Shown here in pieces: positions 7,442 through 16,715 of a DNA stretch of 64,000 nucleotides. A model generated the notes under the pieces. The model was not told where the DNA came from, did no database searches, and saw only the letters and a program-made list of their open reading frames with translations. This DNA is from Chitinophaga sp. 180180018-3 (GTDB lineage Bacteria > Bacteroidota > Bacteroidia > Chitinophagales > Chitinophagaceae). The position numbers were made by a program, and so were the translations under genes. The stretch is taken from assembly GCF_037893185.1 (NCBI RefSeq), contig NZ_CP140772.1:4340001-4404000 (forward strand), in the 5' to 3' direction. Positions within the stretch are counted from its first letter, which is position 1; every line of letters starts with the position of its first letter.

Positions 7442-10174
7442 TCAGAATCGCCTTACTTCGACTGTTTTTTTCTGCACAAGTATCTTAAATTCCACGTCAT
7501 TGGCTACAGCAACATCGGCATGCAATAACTGATTGTTATTGGTGACAACATATCCGGTTTCACTGTTTATTTTACCGATGCTAACATTATAATCTCCAGC
7601 GGGAACAAACAGTTTAAATCTGCCCCTTGCGTCACAGGGTGCTGTATAGCGCTCTCCCTGGCTACCAGAGACGGCTACCAAAACAGTTTCCAGGGCCAGT
7701 CGATCATCCTTGCTATAGGCATCATATGCTACTGTCAACCTGCCAGAAATAATAGCCACCTGGCGAAGCCCGATCCGTAATAAACTGTCACCATGTAGTT
7801 GGAAGTTTACGGGGGATGATGTCCAATTGTCTATACCGGAACTAATCACGTTGTACTCACCTGACGGCAGATGGCGGTACACTGCTTTCCCATTTTTATC
7901 GGTAATCAGGCATCTGTCGCCTATATGAAGCAGCACGCCCCCGGCAATACTATCAGGTGCATCAAACCGGCTATTATTATTAATATCCTTGTATACCTGT
8001 ACCTTCAACCTTTTCCCACCATGCTTGATAGCAGGCGATGCGAACTTTAAACGCAAGCCCAGTTGCAAATTCAGATAGTTGGATCCTGTTCCCCGTGCTA
8101 TCTGGTAATTACCTGACGCAAAGCAGCTGCTGATCGCGTTAAGATTTGTAGTTAACTGCATACTGATGTTGTGGTAACCTACCCAGTGACTAGTCTGCTG
8201 CATCCATTGATATCCGAGGCTGGCCTCCGTGCCCAGAGCTGCAATGGGCTGTATAAGCTGCAACGCTATAATTGAAGAAGAGAAATCAGTCACACCTGCC
8301 TGCCTGGCATAGGATCTTTCATAAAGTGAAAATGCGCCCTTCTGCATAGTGGTACTGAAGTATAGCCGCCAGTAGTTTAGCGTGAATATATGCCTGATAC
8401 CAACTGCCTTCTCGCCCAGGCTGGTTTCTGTTTGTGAAAACAGAAGGAAGCGACCTGCAGGATGCCGGTAGCTTAGCTGCCAGAGCATTCTGATATCTGT
8501 CAGTTGTTGCTGCGCAAACATGGTATTATGTTCGGCGTAAAGAGAAGGTGATAACGTCACGTTAAAAGATTTCCCCAGGGCACTGCTCCATCCCAATTCT
8601 ATTTTCCGGCTGCCAAAAATAAAATGAACCGAAGGGCTGTTAATTGCAGTCTTACTGTAACGCATCCATAACAACTGCCGGCTGGACAGGCTGTACTGCA
8701 CCCTGTCCTCCATTAGCAGCGCACCTTTTTGAAAGCCTGCATATGAAGGGCTGGAAAAAGAATTGTCCATAGTAATCTCCCATTTGCCCAGTATCCCTTT
8801 GTACAGAATACTGGAAGCCAGTCCCCAGTTCTTTCTCCGTTGCCCGGCTTCCATACTAAGCGATAAGCTCCCACTCAGAGAATGATGTGGGTGGGTATAA
8901 AACATCCGGGAGCAAGACGCAATAAAGCTGGAGAGCCTCTCTTGCTCTCCCACCTGATAAATGGCCTGCAGTGTTCCTTTCTTACTCTTGTAGCCGACCC
9001 ATAGATTGCTGCTATAGCCAGCTGCCGAACAGATGGTAAAGAGACGAGCCGCGTTATAAACAGCGCGGGTAAAGCCCACCTCCATAGCGTTTGCTGCAAA
9101 ATGTCTTTCCACGAGCAAACCTGCTCCCTGTACATCCAGGTCAAAAAAGCGACTAATACGTCCAATGGTCATCACCGTATTCCGACGCCTCAGGGAAAAA
9201 AAACTGTTACGCAGCAGAAGTTTATCCTCTGTATTGCCAGGAAAATAATGTGCATCCAGCTGATAGCGCAGATGGGTATGTTTATATGTAAGGAAATTCC
9301 CCGTCGACAGAAGAGAATAAAAGGGCTGGGAGCTTCCAATATTGTTAACGCTCAACATAAATTCATTATCCTTTTTACCTTCGGTCCCATGCAAGAAACT
9401 GACCTTACTGGAAGCATTATAAACCACCAGGGACGTGCTGGCAAAATAGTCTCCGTTGTCATAATAACCAGTCACCTGTATGTAACCGACAGCATCTCGT
9501 TTGGTATGTTTGATATGCCTCACAAAATTAAGAGTCGTGTCACGCCATGCCCCAAGGCTGATCTGCATATAAGATGGCGGCATTTGAAGATAATCAGGAT
9601 ATTTTGCCAGCAGCCGTATAACCTGCCTCGCATTTCCTTTATTCGTTACTCTCACCTGATATCGTATGGAATCATCCTTCTCTGTAAGTACCAGTTCAGA
9701 TTGCCCCAGGGTCAGATAGGCTGCTTTCGTACGCTCCACCCATAGTAGGCATTCTGCAGCACCCAGAAGTGAATCTTCCGGTGATTGAACATTGACATGA
9801 ATGGAATAGGGTACGCCTGCAAGAGATTTTTTCGAAGCAGCAATGTAAAAAAGAAGGTACATACTGTCTCCACCGGAAAGTGTATAAAGTTTACGGCTCT
9901 GGCCTACGAGAGTTAAAACACTGTCGGCGACTGTAGTAATCTTAAATGTTTTTGTATGGCTACAAGTATTTTTTATCAATGCTTTCAAGGTAATCAGCGT
10001 ATTTCCAGTAGTATGCACCGTGTCTGGAATAACAACTGTTATACAGTTGTTATTACTAGCGTAAATTTTAGGTGAAGGCATAGATAACCATACAAGAAGT
10101 AAACACATATAACGCACAAAAAAATCGTGGGAAAAAAATACAGTAGAAAAAAGGTACGGGATGTTTAGTGCCAA
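7442..10174 (-). CDS. Usher-like outer-membrane beta-barrel protein with Ig-like and SdrD-B-like domains
   Basis: A 910-aa secreted protein; Met23 (10108) is an alternative start that exposes the signal peptide (MCLLLVWLSMP). Residues about 45-255 look like two NEW3/Ig-like domains. Residues about 260-720 are a long series of alternating strands rich in Tyr, Ser, Arg and aromatic ends, as in a 20- to 24-strand outer-membrane barrel. Residues about 725-800 hold an SdrD-B-like domain (VYKDINNNSRFDAPD, then TDKNGKAVYRHLPSGEYNV), and a final carboxypeptidase-regulatory-like domain follows. Fimbrial ushers also combine periplasmic Ig-like domains with a barrel, but no direct PapC/FimD signature is seen. 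First gene of the operon with subunit, chaperone and tip subunit; the usher role is inferred from that. Confidence 0.5.
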   Translation of the reverse strand: MALNIPYLFSTVFFSHDFFVRYMCLLLVWLSMPSPKIYASNNNCITVVIPDTVHTTGNTLITLKALIKNTCSHTKTFKITTVADSVLTLVGQSRKLYTLSGGDSMYLLFYIAASKKSLAGVPYSIHVNVQSPEDSLLGAAECLLWVERTKAAYLTLGQSELVLTEKDDSIRYQVRVTNKGNARQVIRLLAKYPDYLQMPPSYMQISLGAWRDTTLNFVRHIKHTKRDAVGYIQVTGYYDNGDYFASTSLVVYNASSKVSFLHGTEGKKDNEFMLSVNNIGSSQPFYSLLSTGNFLTYKHTHLRYQLDAHYFPGNTEDKLLLRNSFFSLRRRNTVMTIGRISRFFDLDVQGAGLLVERHFAANAMEVGFTRAVYNAARLFTICSAAGYSSNLWVGYKSKKGTLQAIYQVGEQERLSSFIASCSRMFYTHPHHSLSGSLSLSMEAGQRRKNWGLASSILYKGILGKWEITMDNSFSSPSYAGFQKGALLMEDRVQYSLSSRQLLWMRYSKTAINSPSVHFIFGSRKIELGWSSALGKSFNVTLSPSLYAEHNTMFAQQQLTDIRMLWQLSYRHPAGRFLLFSQTETSLGEKAVGIRHIFTLNYWRLYFSTTMQKGAFSLYERSYARQAGVTDFSSSIIALQLIQPIAALGTEASLGYQWMQQTSHWVGYHNISMQLTTNLNAISSCFASGNYQIARGTGSNYLNLQLGLRLKFASPAIKHGGKRLKVQVYKDINNNSRFDAPDSIAGGVLLHIGDRCLITDKNGKAVYRHLPSGEYNVISSGIDNWTSSPVNFQLHGDSLLRIGLRQVAIISGRLTVAYDAYSKDDRLALETVLVAVSGSQGERYTAPCDARGRFKLFVPAGDYNVSIGKINSETGYVVTNNNQLLHADVAVANDVEFKILVQKKTVEVRRF

Positions 10175-10200
10175 GCAATCTATCTTATTCCAAACAGGCG

Positions 10201-10226
10201 CAAAAATATGCTAAACGAAAACGCAA
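10201..10226 (-). promoter_or_regulatory. Possible promoter of the fimbria-like operon
   Basis: On the minus strand a perfect -7 match (TATTTTTG, consensus TAnnTTTG) lies at 10208-10201, 26 bp before the ATG at 10174. A TTG lies 15 bp further upstream, shorter than the usual 19-21 bp spacing, so support is limited. Confidence 0.3.
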
Positions 10227-10434
10227 TGTTGTTATCAAGAGGTTAACTATAATTATTATATTCTTGTGTGATGCTTTCACCTAATCAATCGTTTTCTTAA
10301 AGGGCCATTTTGAATAATACGCAGCTTACCTGTACCAGTGGAGTAGTATTCTCATTACCCGGATAGCAGGAAAGATTAACAAGCGCTCTGTGAACAGGCA
10401 GGTATGCTGCGTTTCAGTAAGAATCAGCATCTTG

Positions 10435-11331
10435 TTATTTACACCTAAGGACTATCTCTGCCATCATGGAACCGGCACTACACCTTCCGTGGCGCTCAAT
10501 GGTTACAAGGGAACTGTGCACGATTGGGTTATAAGAAGATAATATTTTTAGTTGTATCTGAGTTAGAGAAGCAAAGGCACTTGACGACATGACCAGATGG
10601 TTAATGTTTCGATAACCCGGTACTTGTAATATATTACCCGCAAAGTTATTCATCTGTGCGAATGTGATGGGGATAACGGATTTATGGGTTTTTTCAAAAC
10701 TTTCATACAGCCTGCGATGATAATTTTGTGCAACACTGTCCATATTTATGAGCACAAATCTATCCGCCAGGCACATCATAATGTTAGTGTGATATATCGG
10801 ATAATTGCGTTGATCAAATGCCTCAAAGATAATACCTTCATATCCCAGTTGTTTGCAGAACAGTTGAAAAATGCCGCTATTGGTACGGGGAGACAAACAG
10901 GCATAGGCAATTTTATTTATCCGATCTAAAACCATACTGCCATTCCCTTCCAGATACAATCCACTTTCTTCAAAAAATGTATAGTCAACAATCTCTTCTA
11001 TCTGAAAGTGACTCCCGATCAAATCTATGACCGCAGGTTTACGCACCTCCCTGATATTGGGAGCATACATCGGGTAAAGAACTACCCGCCCGCCTTCATG
11101 AGTACTAATCCAGTTGTTGGGAAAAATACTATCGGGTGTATGAGGCTCGATACTGTCAGGAACGATTAACAACTGGATACCATGCCGGGTGAGGTTATCA
11201 GTAAAGCGCTCAAATTCTTTCAGTGCACTCATGTGTACATTTCTTTGCTGTACAAATCGCTGAAAATCGCTATTGAAATCTGTTTGGTTATTGAATTCAA
11301 ACCTGGCAGGCTGTATCATCAGAATAGTCAT
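10435..11331 (-). CDS. ctlX: CtlX-type amidinohydrolase (arginine deiminase-related)
   Basis: The start is set at the ATG at 11331 (MTILMIQPARFEFN), which gives the usual length of about 298 aa; the open frame extends upstream to 11436 without family sequence. Motifs of the guanidino-group-modifying superfamily are present: FPNNWISTH, EGNGSMVLDR, the YHTN histidine segment, and the C-terminal HGRCSAGSMMAEI with the catalytic cysteine. The family is linked to citrulline/arginine metabolism (citrulline utilisation hydrolase); the exact substrate is not settled here. It stands alone between the fimbria-like operon and an ECF sigma gene. Confidence 0.8.
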   Translation of the reverse strand: MTILMIQPARFEFNNQTDFNSDFQRFVQQRNVHMSALKEFERFTDNLTRHGIQLLIVPDSIEPHTPDSIFPNNWISTHEGGRVVLYPMYAPNIREVRKPAVIDLIGSHFQIEEIVDYTFFEESGLYLEGNGSMVLDRINKIAYACLSPRTNSGIFQLFCKQLGYEGIIFEAFDQRNYPIYHTNIMMCLADRFVLINMDSVAQNYHRRLYESFEKTHKSVIPITFAQMNNFAGNILQVPGYRNINHLVMSSSAFASLTQIQLKILSSYNPIVHSSLVTIERHGRCSAGSMMAEIVLRCK

Positions 11332-11438
11332 ATCAAAAAAAGATAATTTAAGATAGCGCATGTAATACACGTAAGTATATTTCCACATTGGTACAGATCC
11401 GGGATTGGCATAATATTCTGTACTAAGTAAAATCACGA

Positions 11439-11458
11439 TGCCCCAATTTTCTGGGGCA
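11439..11458 (-). terminator. Candidate terminator hairpin
   Basis: TGCCCCA and TGGGGCA form a perfect 7-bp stem with a 6-base loop. It lies about 140 bp past the stop of the ECF sigma gene on the minus strand and about 110 bp before ctlX. There is only a weak T-run after the stem (GATTTTAC). Confidence 0.4.
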
Positions 11459-11510
11459 CCGCTTGAACCGTAAGGTCAACAAGCATGGTACACTTGCTGA
11501 TCGATAACCA

Positions 11511-11544
11511 TTAGGATATGGACATTTTTAGGATATGGACATTT
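11511..11544. repeat. Perfect tandem repeat, 2 x 17 bp
   Basis: TTAGGATATGGACATTT occurs twice head to tail (11511-11527 and 11528-11544). It lies between the ECF sigma gene and ctlX. It could be a tandem binding site or a slipped-strand duplication. Confidence 0.85.
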
Positions 11545-11601
11545 CAACGTTTTTCTCTGATACAGCTCGACCAGCAAAGATCATATAGTTAGTAAGGAAA
11601 G

Positions 11602-12411
11602 CTACCTATATAGGTGCCACACACCAATTGAACAATGATAATAGCAATATCTTACTCCAGAGTCTCTACTTCGATAAGTGCATATCAATTGAATCCGATT
11701 AAAAGAAACGACTGAGATTCGGAAAGCATCACAGGGGACTAAAAAAAAAGCAAGAAGAAATGACAACATAAAGCGTCTTTTTTGCAGACGCGTGCGTAAT
11801 TTATCCAACGCCCTGGCTTTCTGATTACGGACATTGTTAGATGTAAGCCCCAACTGCTCAGCGATTTCATGAGTTTGAAGTCCTTGAATAAAGATCATTT
11901 TCAGTATTTGCGCCTGAGAGGGGGAAAGCCTGAGTATTTCCAGGTAAATGCGGTAGAAAAGATCATCCTTTATAATCCTGGATTCAAGAATATCCTCAAT
12001 AGTTTCTTCCTTACCTTCCAGGCTCTTCCGTTGCGAGGATCGTACTTGCAGATGTTTGAGATAATCATAACACCTGTTTCTGGCAACAGTAAAAACAAAG
12101 GCACTGGCTTCTTTCAGACTTGCCTGTTTAAAACGCTGTCGCTGCCTCCAGAAGATAGTTATGGCATCCTGGGCTATATCTTCAGCCTCACCCTGATCTT
12201 TAAGGATATCCAGACAATAATATTTCAGACGTGGATAAAATGAGTGAAAAAAAACCTCTATAGCCAGCTCATTACTCTCCGCTATCCTTGCCAGTAAATC
12301 CGGGTGATCGATATGTATTTTATTGTCTCCCAAACACTTAAATTTGCACCCACTCGAGATTTGTATAAAAAAGCAATCCGATTTATGTATGATAGAATGT
12401 TGGCAATACAC
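11602..12411 (-). CDS. Orphan ECF RNA polymerase sigma-70 factor
   Basis: Region 2 is seen as AIEVFFHSFYPRLKYYC, DQGEAEDIAQDAITIFWRQR and FVFTVARNRCYDYLK. Region 4 is seen as LSPSQAQILKMIFIQGLQTH, then EIAEQLGLTSNNVRNQKARA. There is no ATG between the first Met (12411) and region 2; a TTG at 12333 (LGDNKIHIDHPDLL) would remove a Cys- and Phe-rich leader and is a plausible true start. After region 4 the protein continues with a hydrophobic segment (FMLSFLLAFFLVP) and about 40 further residues rich in Arg, Cys and Tyr that look like read-through. No FecR or TonB-receptor gene is adjacent, so its regulator and targets are unknown. Confidence 0.8.
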   Translation of the reverse strand: MYCQHSIIHKSDCFFIQISSGCKFKCLGDNKIHIDHPDLLARIAESNELAIEVFFHSFYPRLKYYCLDILKDQGEAEDIAQDAITIFWRQRQRFKQASLKEASAFVFTVARNRCYDYLKHLQVRSSQRKSLEGKEETIEDILESRIIKDDLFYRIYLEILRLSPSQAQILKMIFIQGLQTHEIAEQLGLTSNNVRNQKARALDKLRTRLQKRRFMLSFLLAFFLVPCDAFRISVVSFNRIQLICTYRSRDSGVRYCYYHCSIGVWHLYR

Positions 12412-13376
12412 TAATCAATCTATAAACGCCCTGTTTTCTATATCCCTCTCTCCGGGCAATAAAATTGTTAGTAAACTTCCGCTGACTAAATGCAGCAATA
12501 ACTCTCATGCAATGAAAATAAATGGTATTAATTCATAGCGCTGCTACGGACATTTTATGCTTACATGTCATAGAGTAATACCGGATACTATAGGCAAATT
12601 GAGCAACAAGTATGGACTTTCTCTTTCAAGCATTTTATTGGGAAAATGATTCGATCGCTGGTGATATTTAAAATATTAAAGAGGAAACCCGGATCACTAC
12701 CGGTGATCTAAGTCCAGGTACAATTTCTTTTCTCAATAAAAAATACACTTATATTGAAGATGCCAGACCAGTTGTCCCTTCCCAGCCCCTATTAGTTTGA
12801 TGAAATGGGGTAGCCTTGCCCGTAAACTATATGTGGCAGTTAAATATTTAGTAACAGTCGAAAAAAAGGCTTCTGTTGGTAAAGCCACTAAACAACATGG
12901 CGCCAAAAGTTGATACCACAAAAGTATTAGCCCCGGCAAGGTGAAGTGCAATGACTTACCTGTCATTTATTACTACCTATAAAGGTAGCGCCAGTAGAAA
13001 ACGCTTCTCTGTTAAATTAAGTTTCTTTTAAATACGTCGCCTTTTTAAATAATAACATTTGCATCAAATGTAAGGTGTGTGGACAACCGGGAAATATATT
13101 TATTCCTTGGGTTAAGTCATTCATAAGGGATTCGGTTTTAAGGTTTAGATAATTATTATTTATGACATAGATTTTTGGGAATTTTTCGACAGAAAATAGC
13201 GTAATAATTAAGAATCTGTGCAATATCAGGAAAGGTAAAATCCCGCAAAAAATATTCGAATGCAAGCATCGTATTGCATCTTATAGACGACAATGTCTCT
13301 TTTTTGTTACGAAGGAATTTCATTTGAATTGATGATAATGCAATGCTGTTTTCGCTTCACATTGACCCTAAAATAT
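12412..13376. other. Gene-poor stretch with only weak ORFs
   Basis: Minus-strand ORFs at 12733-12966 (77 codons) and 13017-13265 (82 codons) show no recognisable domain and lie in AT-rich, stop-rich surroundings. On the plus strand a segment near 12805-12905 reads MKWGSLARKLYVAVKYLVT followed by more helix-like sequence to a stop, with no identifiable family. I see no tRNA or insertion-sequence ends. Confidence 0.4.
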
Positions 13377-13860
13377 TCATGTACCGGGCGAACACACTAT
13401 AGGAATGGTACACCGGTACATCAAAGATTTAAGTGTCTTTTCCCTCCTACTGCAGTGATGGCTATCACCAGGTAAGTTAATAGGCCACCCCCCACCGGCG
13501 TTCCGGGCCCTCACAAAATTGCATGAGAACCCTTTCCCAGACGCCGGTACCGGTAAGCCTTCTATGAGCCGATCCTGGCTCATTAATAAAACGACTGAGG
13601 GGGGCAAAACATCACACCGGATTAAAATAAATCAGGGAAAATATTGCACTGATCAAAAAATCTAATGGGCCTTTCCGGACACCCCCATTTAAGTTTCCCC
13701 ATTGTCCTTCCCACCGGGAGGGCGGCATCGGACCATACAACATAGTTGTCGGCAAGTATCCCTTTGGAGAATTGGCTGGCATAGGTATCATCTTACACAA
13801 GTCTGTGCTCCTTATATTATTGAAATAAAGGCGGGCTTGACCTGAACCCAAACAAACAAA
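13377..13860 (-). other. GC-rich, structured non-coding-like block; possible retroelement or group II intron relic
   Basis: This block is clearly richer in GC than its flanks. On the minus strand it holds several nested inverted repeats. The strongest is ACCGGCGT/ACGCCGGT at 13494-13501 and 13541-13548, enclosing CTGGG/CCCGG (the pairing needs a G-U, so it favours minus-strand RNA) and CTCAT/GTGAG. GAGCC/GGCTC forms another just upstream. The run CTCATGCAATTTTGTGAGGG resembles the 3' half of group II intron domain V plus flank, but the complementary 5' half is not found. Two short ORFs (13377-13607 and 13612-13851) show no known domain. Confidence 0.3.
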
Positions 13861-14430
13861 TTGTCAATCATCACTATGTTAATAAGAAAACAATTGAGCA
13901 AGGTAACTCATCACAGTACTAGTTGATCGACTATTTCATAGACTTGCAGGGCACCACTATTCATAATTACATAGGATTCCTTCCATCAATCATAACTCTC
14001 GAACCATCCATATTTGGGACGGCTTCTATTTTTAATAGATGTCTCATCATGGAATTGTTTTTTAATATTAATAAGACAGACATTTTTGAAATGTTCCTAT
14101 GGTAGATCATTATGCTGGTCAATAAACAGGGGTATTTAACGATAGTTTAACACTTGATTTAATATTGGCGATAGGAGTATTTGATTAAACGCAGTATTTG
14201 CAGATACAAGGTTGCAAAGAATACCTTAGAGAAATAACGCTTTTTAGACAGCTATCTGGCTTGGAAATTGGAATAGCTTGAGTTGTTTTTTAAAATTAAA
14301 TGAGGCCTTTATTGCTTTCACGAAGTACATAAAACGGTGGGCTATTTTCATTTGTGGCGGATAGAAGACCTCCAGTGTAGACAACCTTGTTTATCATAAT
14401 AAAACAGGTTTTTAATAACTATGAATTAAA
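13861..14430. other. AT-rich intergenic stretch with no gene seen
   Basis: No ORF with recognisable content on either strand. It separates the structured block from the decayed tip-subunit copy. Confidence 0.5.
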
Positions 14431-14984
14431 TCATTGCGCAATAATTGTAAAATATAAGACAGTAGAATAGGTAGCTGGCGGTGCCTGTATCACAGCCGTG
14501 TTATTACCAGCTACTTGATACTGAATATTGAAATTTTGTGCAGGATTGCAGGACTGATTACTAACCAGCGCAACCTGATCTGATGCAGACAATGAAAAAG
14601 GATAGCTGGTAATATAACTTTGTGAAGGATGCGGCCTTATGGACAGGGATACCACTCCTACTGGTAACATCTAAGTTATAGATGTATTGGCAAAATTTGC
14701 CTGCACTGCTTTCACAATCAGTTGATAAGATTGATAAGCTGTCACCTGTAGAGCGTCCACCTGTTCCATCAGAACCCCGTTTAGGTACTGTCCAACGGTA
14801 TTGAGGGCAATATTGGCCTGTTCGCCGCCGTTCTGTATATTCAAAAAAAAATATAATTGTTACTGGAATTCATTAGAAATTGTACATTGATGGCAGTACT
14901 TTGGGTTGGGCACTGCTGGCCCCACAATCTTATCGGCGTTGTTAGTAACAACAATATAAGTAGATCTCTAATAATCAAATTCAA
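14431..14984 (-). pseudogene. Decayed paralogue of the two-domain fimbrial tip subunit
   Basis: The sequence follows the intact gene at 5022-6023 closely but has lost most of its N-terminal domain. It opens with a homologous TTG start and a signal peptide (IRLWGQQCPT), then jumps directly to TAINVQFLMNSSNNYIF, an internal deletion of roughly 150 codons. A frameshift follows in a run of nine T residues near 14850. The frame then continues as NGGEQANIALNTV and TAYQSYQLIVKAVQANFANT up to an in-frame stop near 14670, after which the last 79 codons (VGVVSLSIRPHPSQSYIT onward) are intact to the natural stop. Three independent lesions make it a pseudogene. Confidence 0.85.
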
Positions 14985-15060
14985 ATATACTCTCATTGAG
15001 CAGGATATATCATATTGGCACCTCAAATATAAAGCCATAGCGGGCAACAGAGAGTTGCAC
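14968..15060 (-). pseudogene. Remnant of the 3' end of a second fimbrial chaperone gene
   Basis: Just upstream of the tip pseudogene, in the chaperone frame, the minus strand ends in FEFDY followed by a stop at 14968; the intact chaperone ends in LEFDY. The remnant overlaps the tip TTG start by 17 bp, exactly as in the intact operon. Further upstream YGFIFEV resembles YGLYNEV of the intact gene before a stop and rearranged sequence. The duplication therefore covered at least both genes. Confidence 0.6.
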
Positions 15061-15728
15061 AACCTTATTAGAAAAGGTGCATGATATTCTTTTTTTACTT
15101 TTTTCAAACTAAGGTGACGACTATTAGTTTGCATTGACGCTGCTAAGCCGAAGTGTAACTAGATTTTTCGCCCGAATTGCATGCCTGGAAAGCATCAGGA
15201 TCAGTACACCCATGTATATAATTACATTGTTTCCCATAAAAAGTTAAAAAGTTTCCCCAGCAACATTATCAACAAAGCGTTTTAGATAGCGTACAAAATA
15301 GGGGGTTAAAAACAAATTCGCGTTATTTAAAAGAGCAAACAAACTATAAAATTAATCCACAGCTTAAATGCCAGCATCTGCTTCTTCCAGATAAGGGCTA
15401 ACACCGGTAATAATATGAATTCAACCCCCTATAGTATTTTTAAATGTCAGTTAACAAGAGATTGACTGGAGATTGACATCAAAAAAAATTTTAACTTTAT
15501 GTAACGCGCACTGTCTTCACAGAAATTTTTTCTATTAAAAAACTCAACTTAAGAGATCAGGTTGTAATCAATACAATTTAATATATTTACCTGATCAGGA
15601 ATTTAAACAAGACCCCATATCTTTCTGTAAACGCCTCTTTACAGATCGTTACTGTCCAGGACTACTCTATACTAAATCTTGACCTTTATTCTTAATAACA
15701 TAGCATTTATGTTGAAAACCATGTACCG
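15061..15728. other. Intergenic stretch with no gene seen
   Basis: AT-rich and stop-rich in all frames. The last 150 bp probably carry the promoter of the response-regulator gene, but no -33/-7 pair with normal spacing is visible. Confidence 0.5.
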
Positions 15729-16442
15729 ATGACTACACTATTACAGACCTCCAAAATAAACGGGGCACATCAACAATTGGTCATCCTGCTGTTAACAGGG
15801 GACATGATGACGCTGCGAAGATTCCGACAGCTATTAACCCCCATTTACACATTACTTATTGCGGGAACATTGGCTGACGGTATTGAACTGGGCCACGGTT
15901 GGCTACCGGACCTGGTGCTTTGTGATTCCGTCATGAACGATATCAGCGGTTGCCAATTCCTCATCACGCTGAGGCTAGATCCGGTGTTGAGGGACACACC
16001 GTTCATCCTTTTCAGCCGCCCTAACATGCCAGCCAATATGCGGAAGGGCATGAACCTAGGCGCAGACGATTACCTGGTAGCACCTTTCAGTGGGGAGGAA
16101 TTGCTGAAATGCATACAATCCCGCCTGAACCGGTTTTACCATATCAAGGATACTCCTGTGCGTCGTAAAGAGCTACACCCGGAAAATGTTCATGTGGAGA
16201 CAACGCCCAGTTTGAATATCCTTGAACGACTGAGTAAAACTGAAGCCACCATATTGAACATGATCTCAAAAGGCATGTGCAGCCGCCATATTGCCGCTTG
16301 TAAATGCATCAGTGTAAGAACAGTAGATAACCATCGGCACCACATCACCCAAAAGTTACAGCTTTCCGGCCCCAATGCGCTGACAAAATTCGCAATGAGC
16401 TATGCCAGCGCTATCACATCTCATTACCTGGTCAACCCTTAA
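15729..16442 (+). CDS. Atypical NarL/LuxR-type response regulator
   Basis: A 237-aa protein. Residues about 15-135 are a receiver domain: strand LVILLLTGD, phospho-acceptor candidate Asp66 in DLVLCDSVM, and GADDYLVAPF near 111-120. The conserved Lys of the KPF motif is Ala118, the acidic pair is reduced to a single Asp, and Ser96 takes the Thr position, so phosphorylation chemistry may be impaired. Residues about 165-228 are a LuxR-type helix-turn-helix: LSKTEATILNMISKG, then RHIAACKCISVRTVDNHRHH. No histidine kinase gene is adjacent. It lies beyond the 3' end of the polysaccharide operon and converges on it. Confidence 0.8.
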   Translation: MTTLLQTSKINGAHQQLVILLLTGDMMTLRRFRQLLTPIYTLLIAGTLADGIELGHGWLPDLVLCDSVMNDISGCQFLITLRLDPVLRDTPFILFSRPNMPANMRKGMNLGADDYLVAPFSGEELLKCIQSRLNRFYHIKDTPVRRKELHPENVHVETTPSLNILERLSKTEATILNMISKGMCSRHIAACKCISVRTVDNHRHHITQKLQLSGPNALTKFAMSYASAITSHYLVNP

Positions 16443-16715
16443 AAAGTCATTTTAGCTTTTGCGGGAGAAGCATTCAGACACAGCAAAAGAGTGTGAAGCA
16501 ACTAATCCACTGCCTGCAAAGAGCCTAACCATCCGTTTTCAGAAGGTCATCGTTCTTTTGAAGTCAAAAGCAATCGCACTAAGCATTACACTAATATCAC
16601 CGCCAACCGTACTCTTACAAAGATGGTGGTTTAGATAATAATCTGTTACGAGAAACATACATTTATGTGACTACTCCATAATCCCGGACTGCCATGGCAC
16701 TTCACTGCCTTCATA

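Noticed and set aside
9101..9745. 214-codon plus-strand ORF
   Set aside because: It is antisense to the coding sequence of the usher-like protein, has no recognisable motif, and the minus-strand frame is much longer and coherent.
12733..13265. Two small minus-strand ORFs as real genes
   Set aside because: No domain, no signal peptide with a credible mature part and no operon context.
13377..13860. Functional group II intron with reverse transcriptase
   Set aside because: No reverse-transcriptase motif is found in any frame and a complete domain V hairpin is missing.
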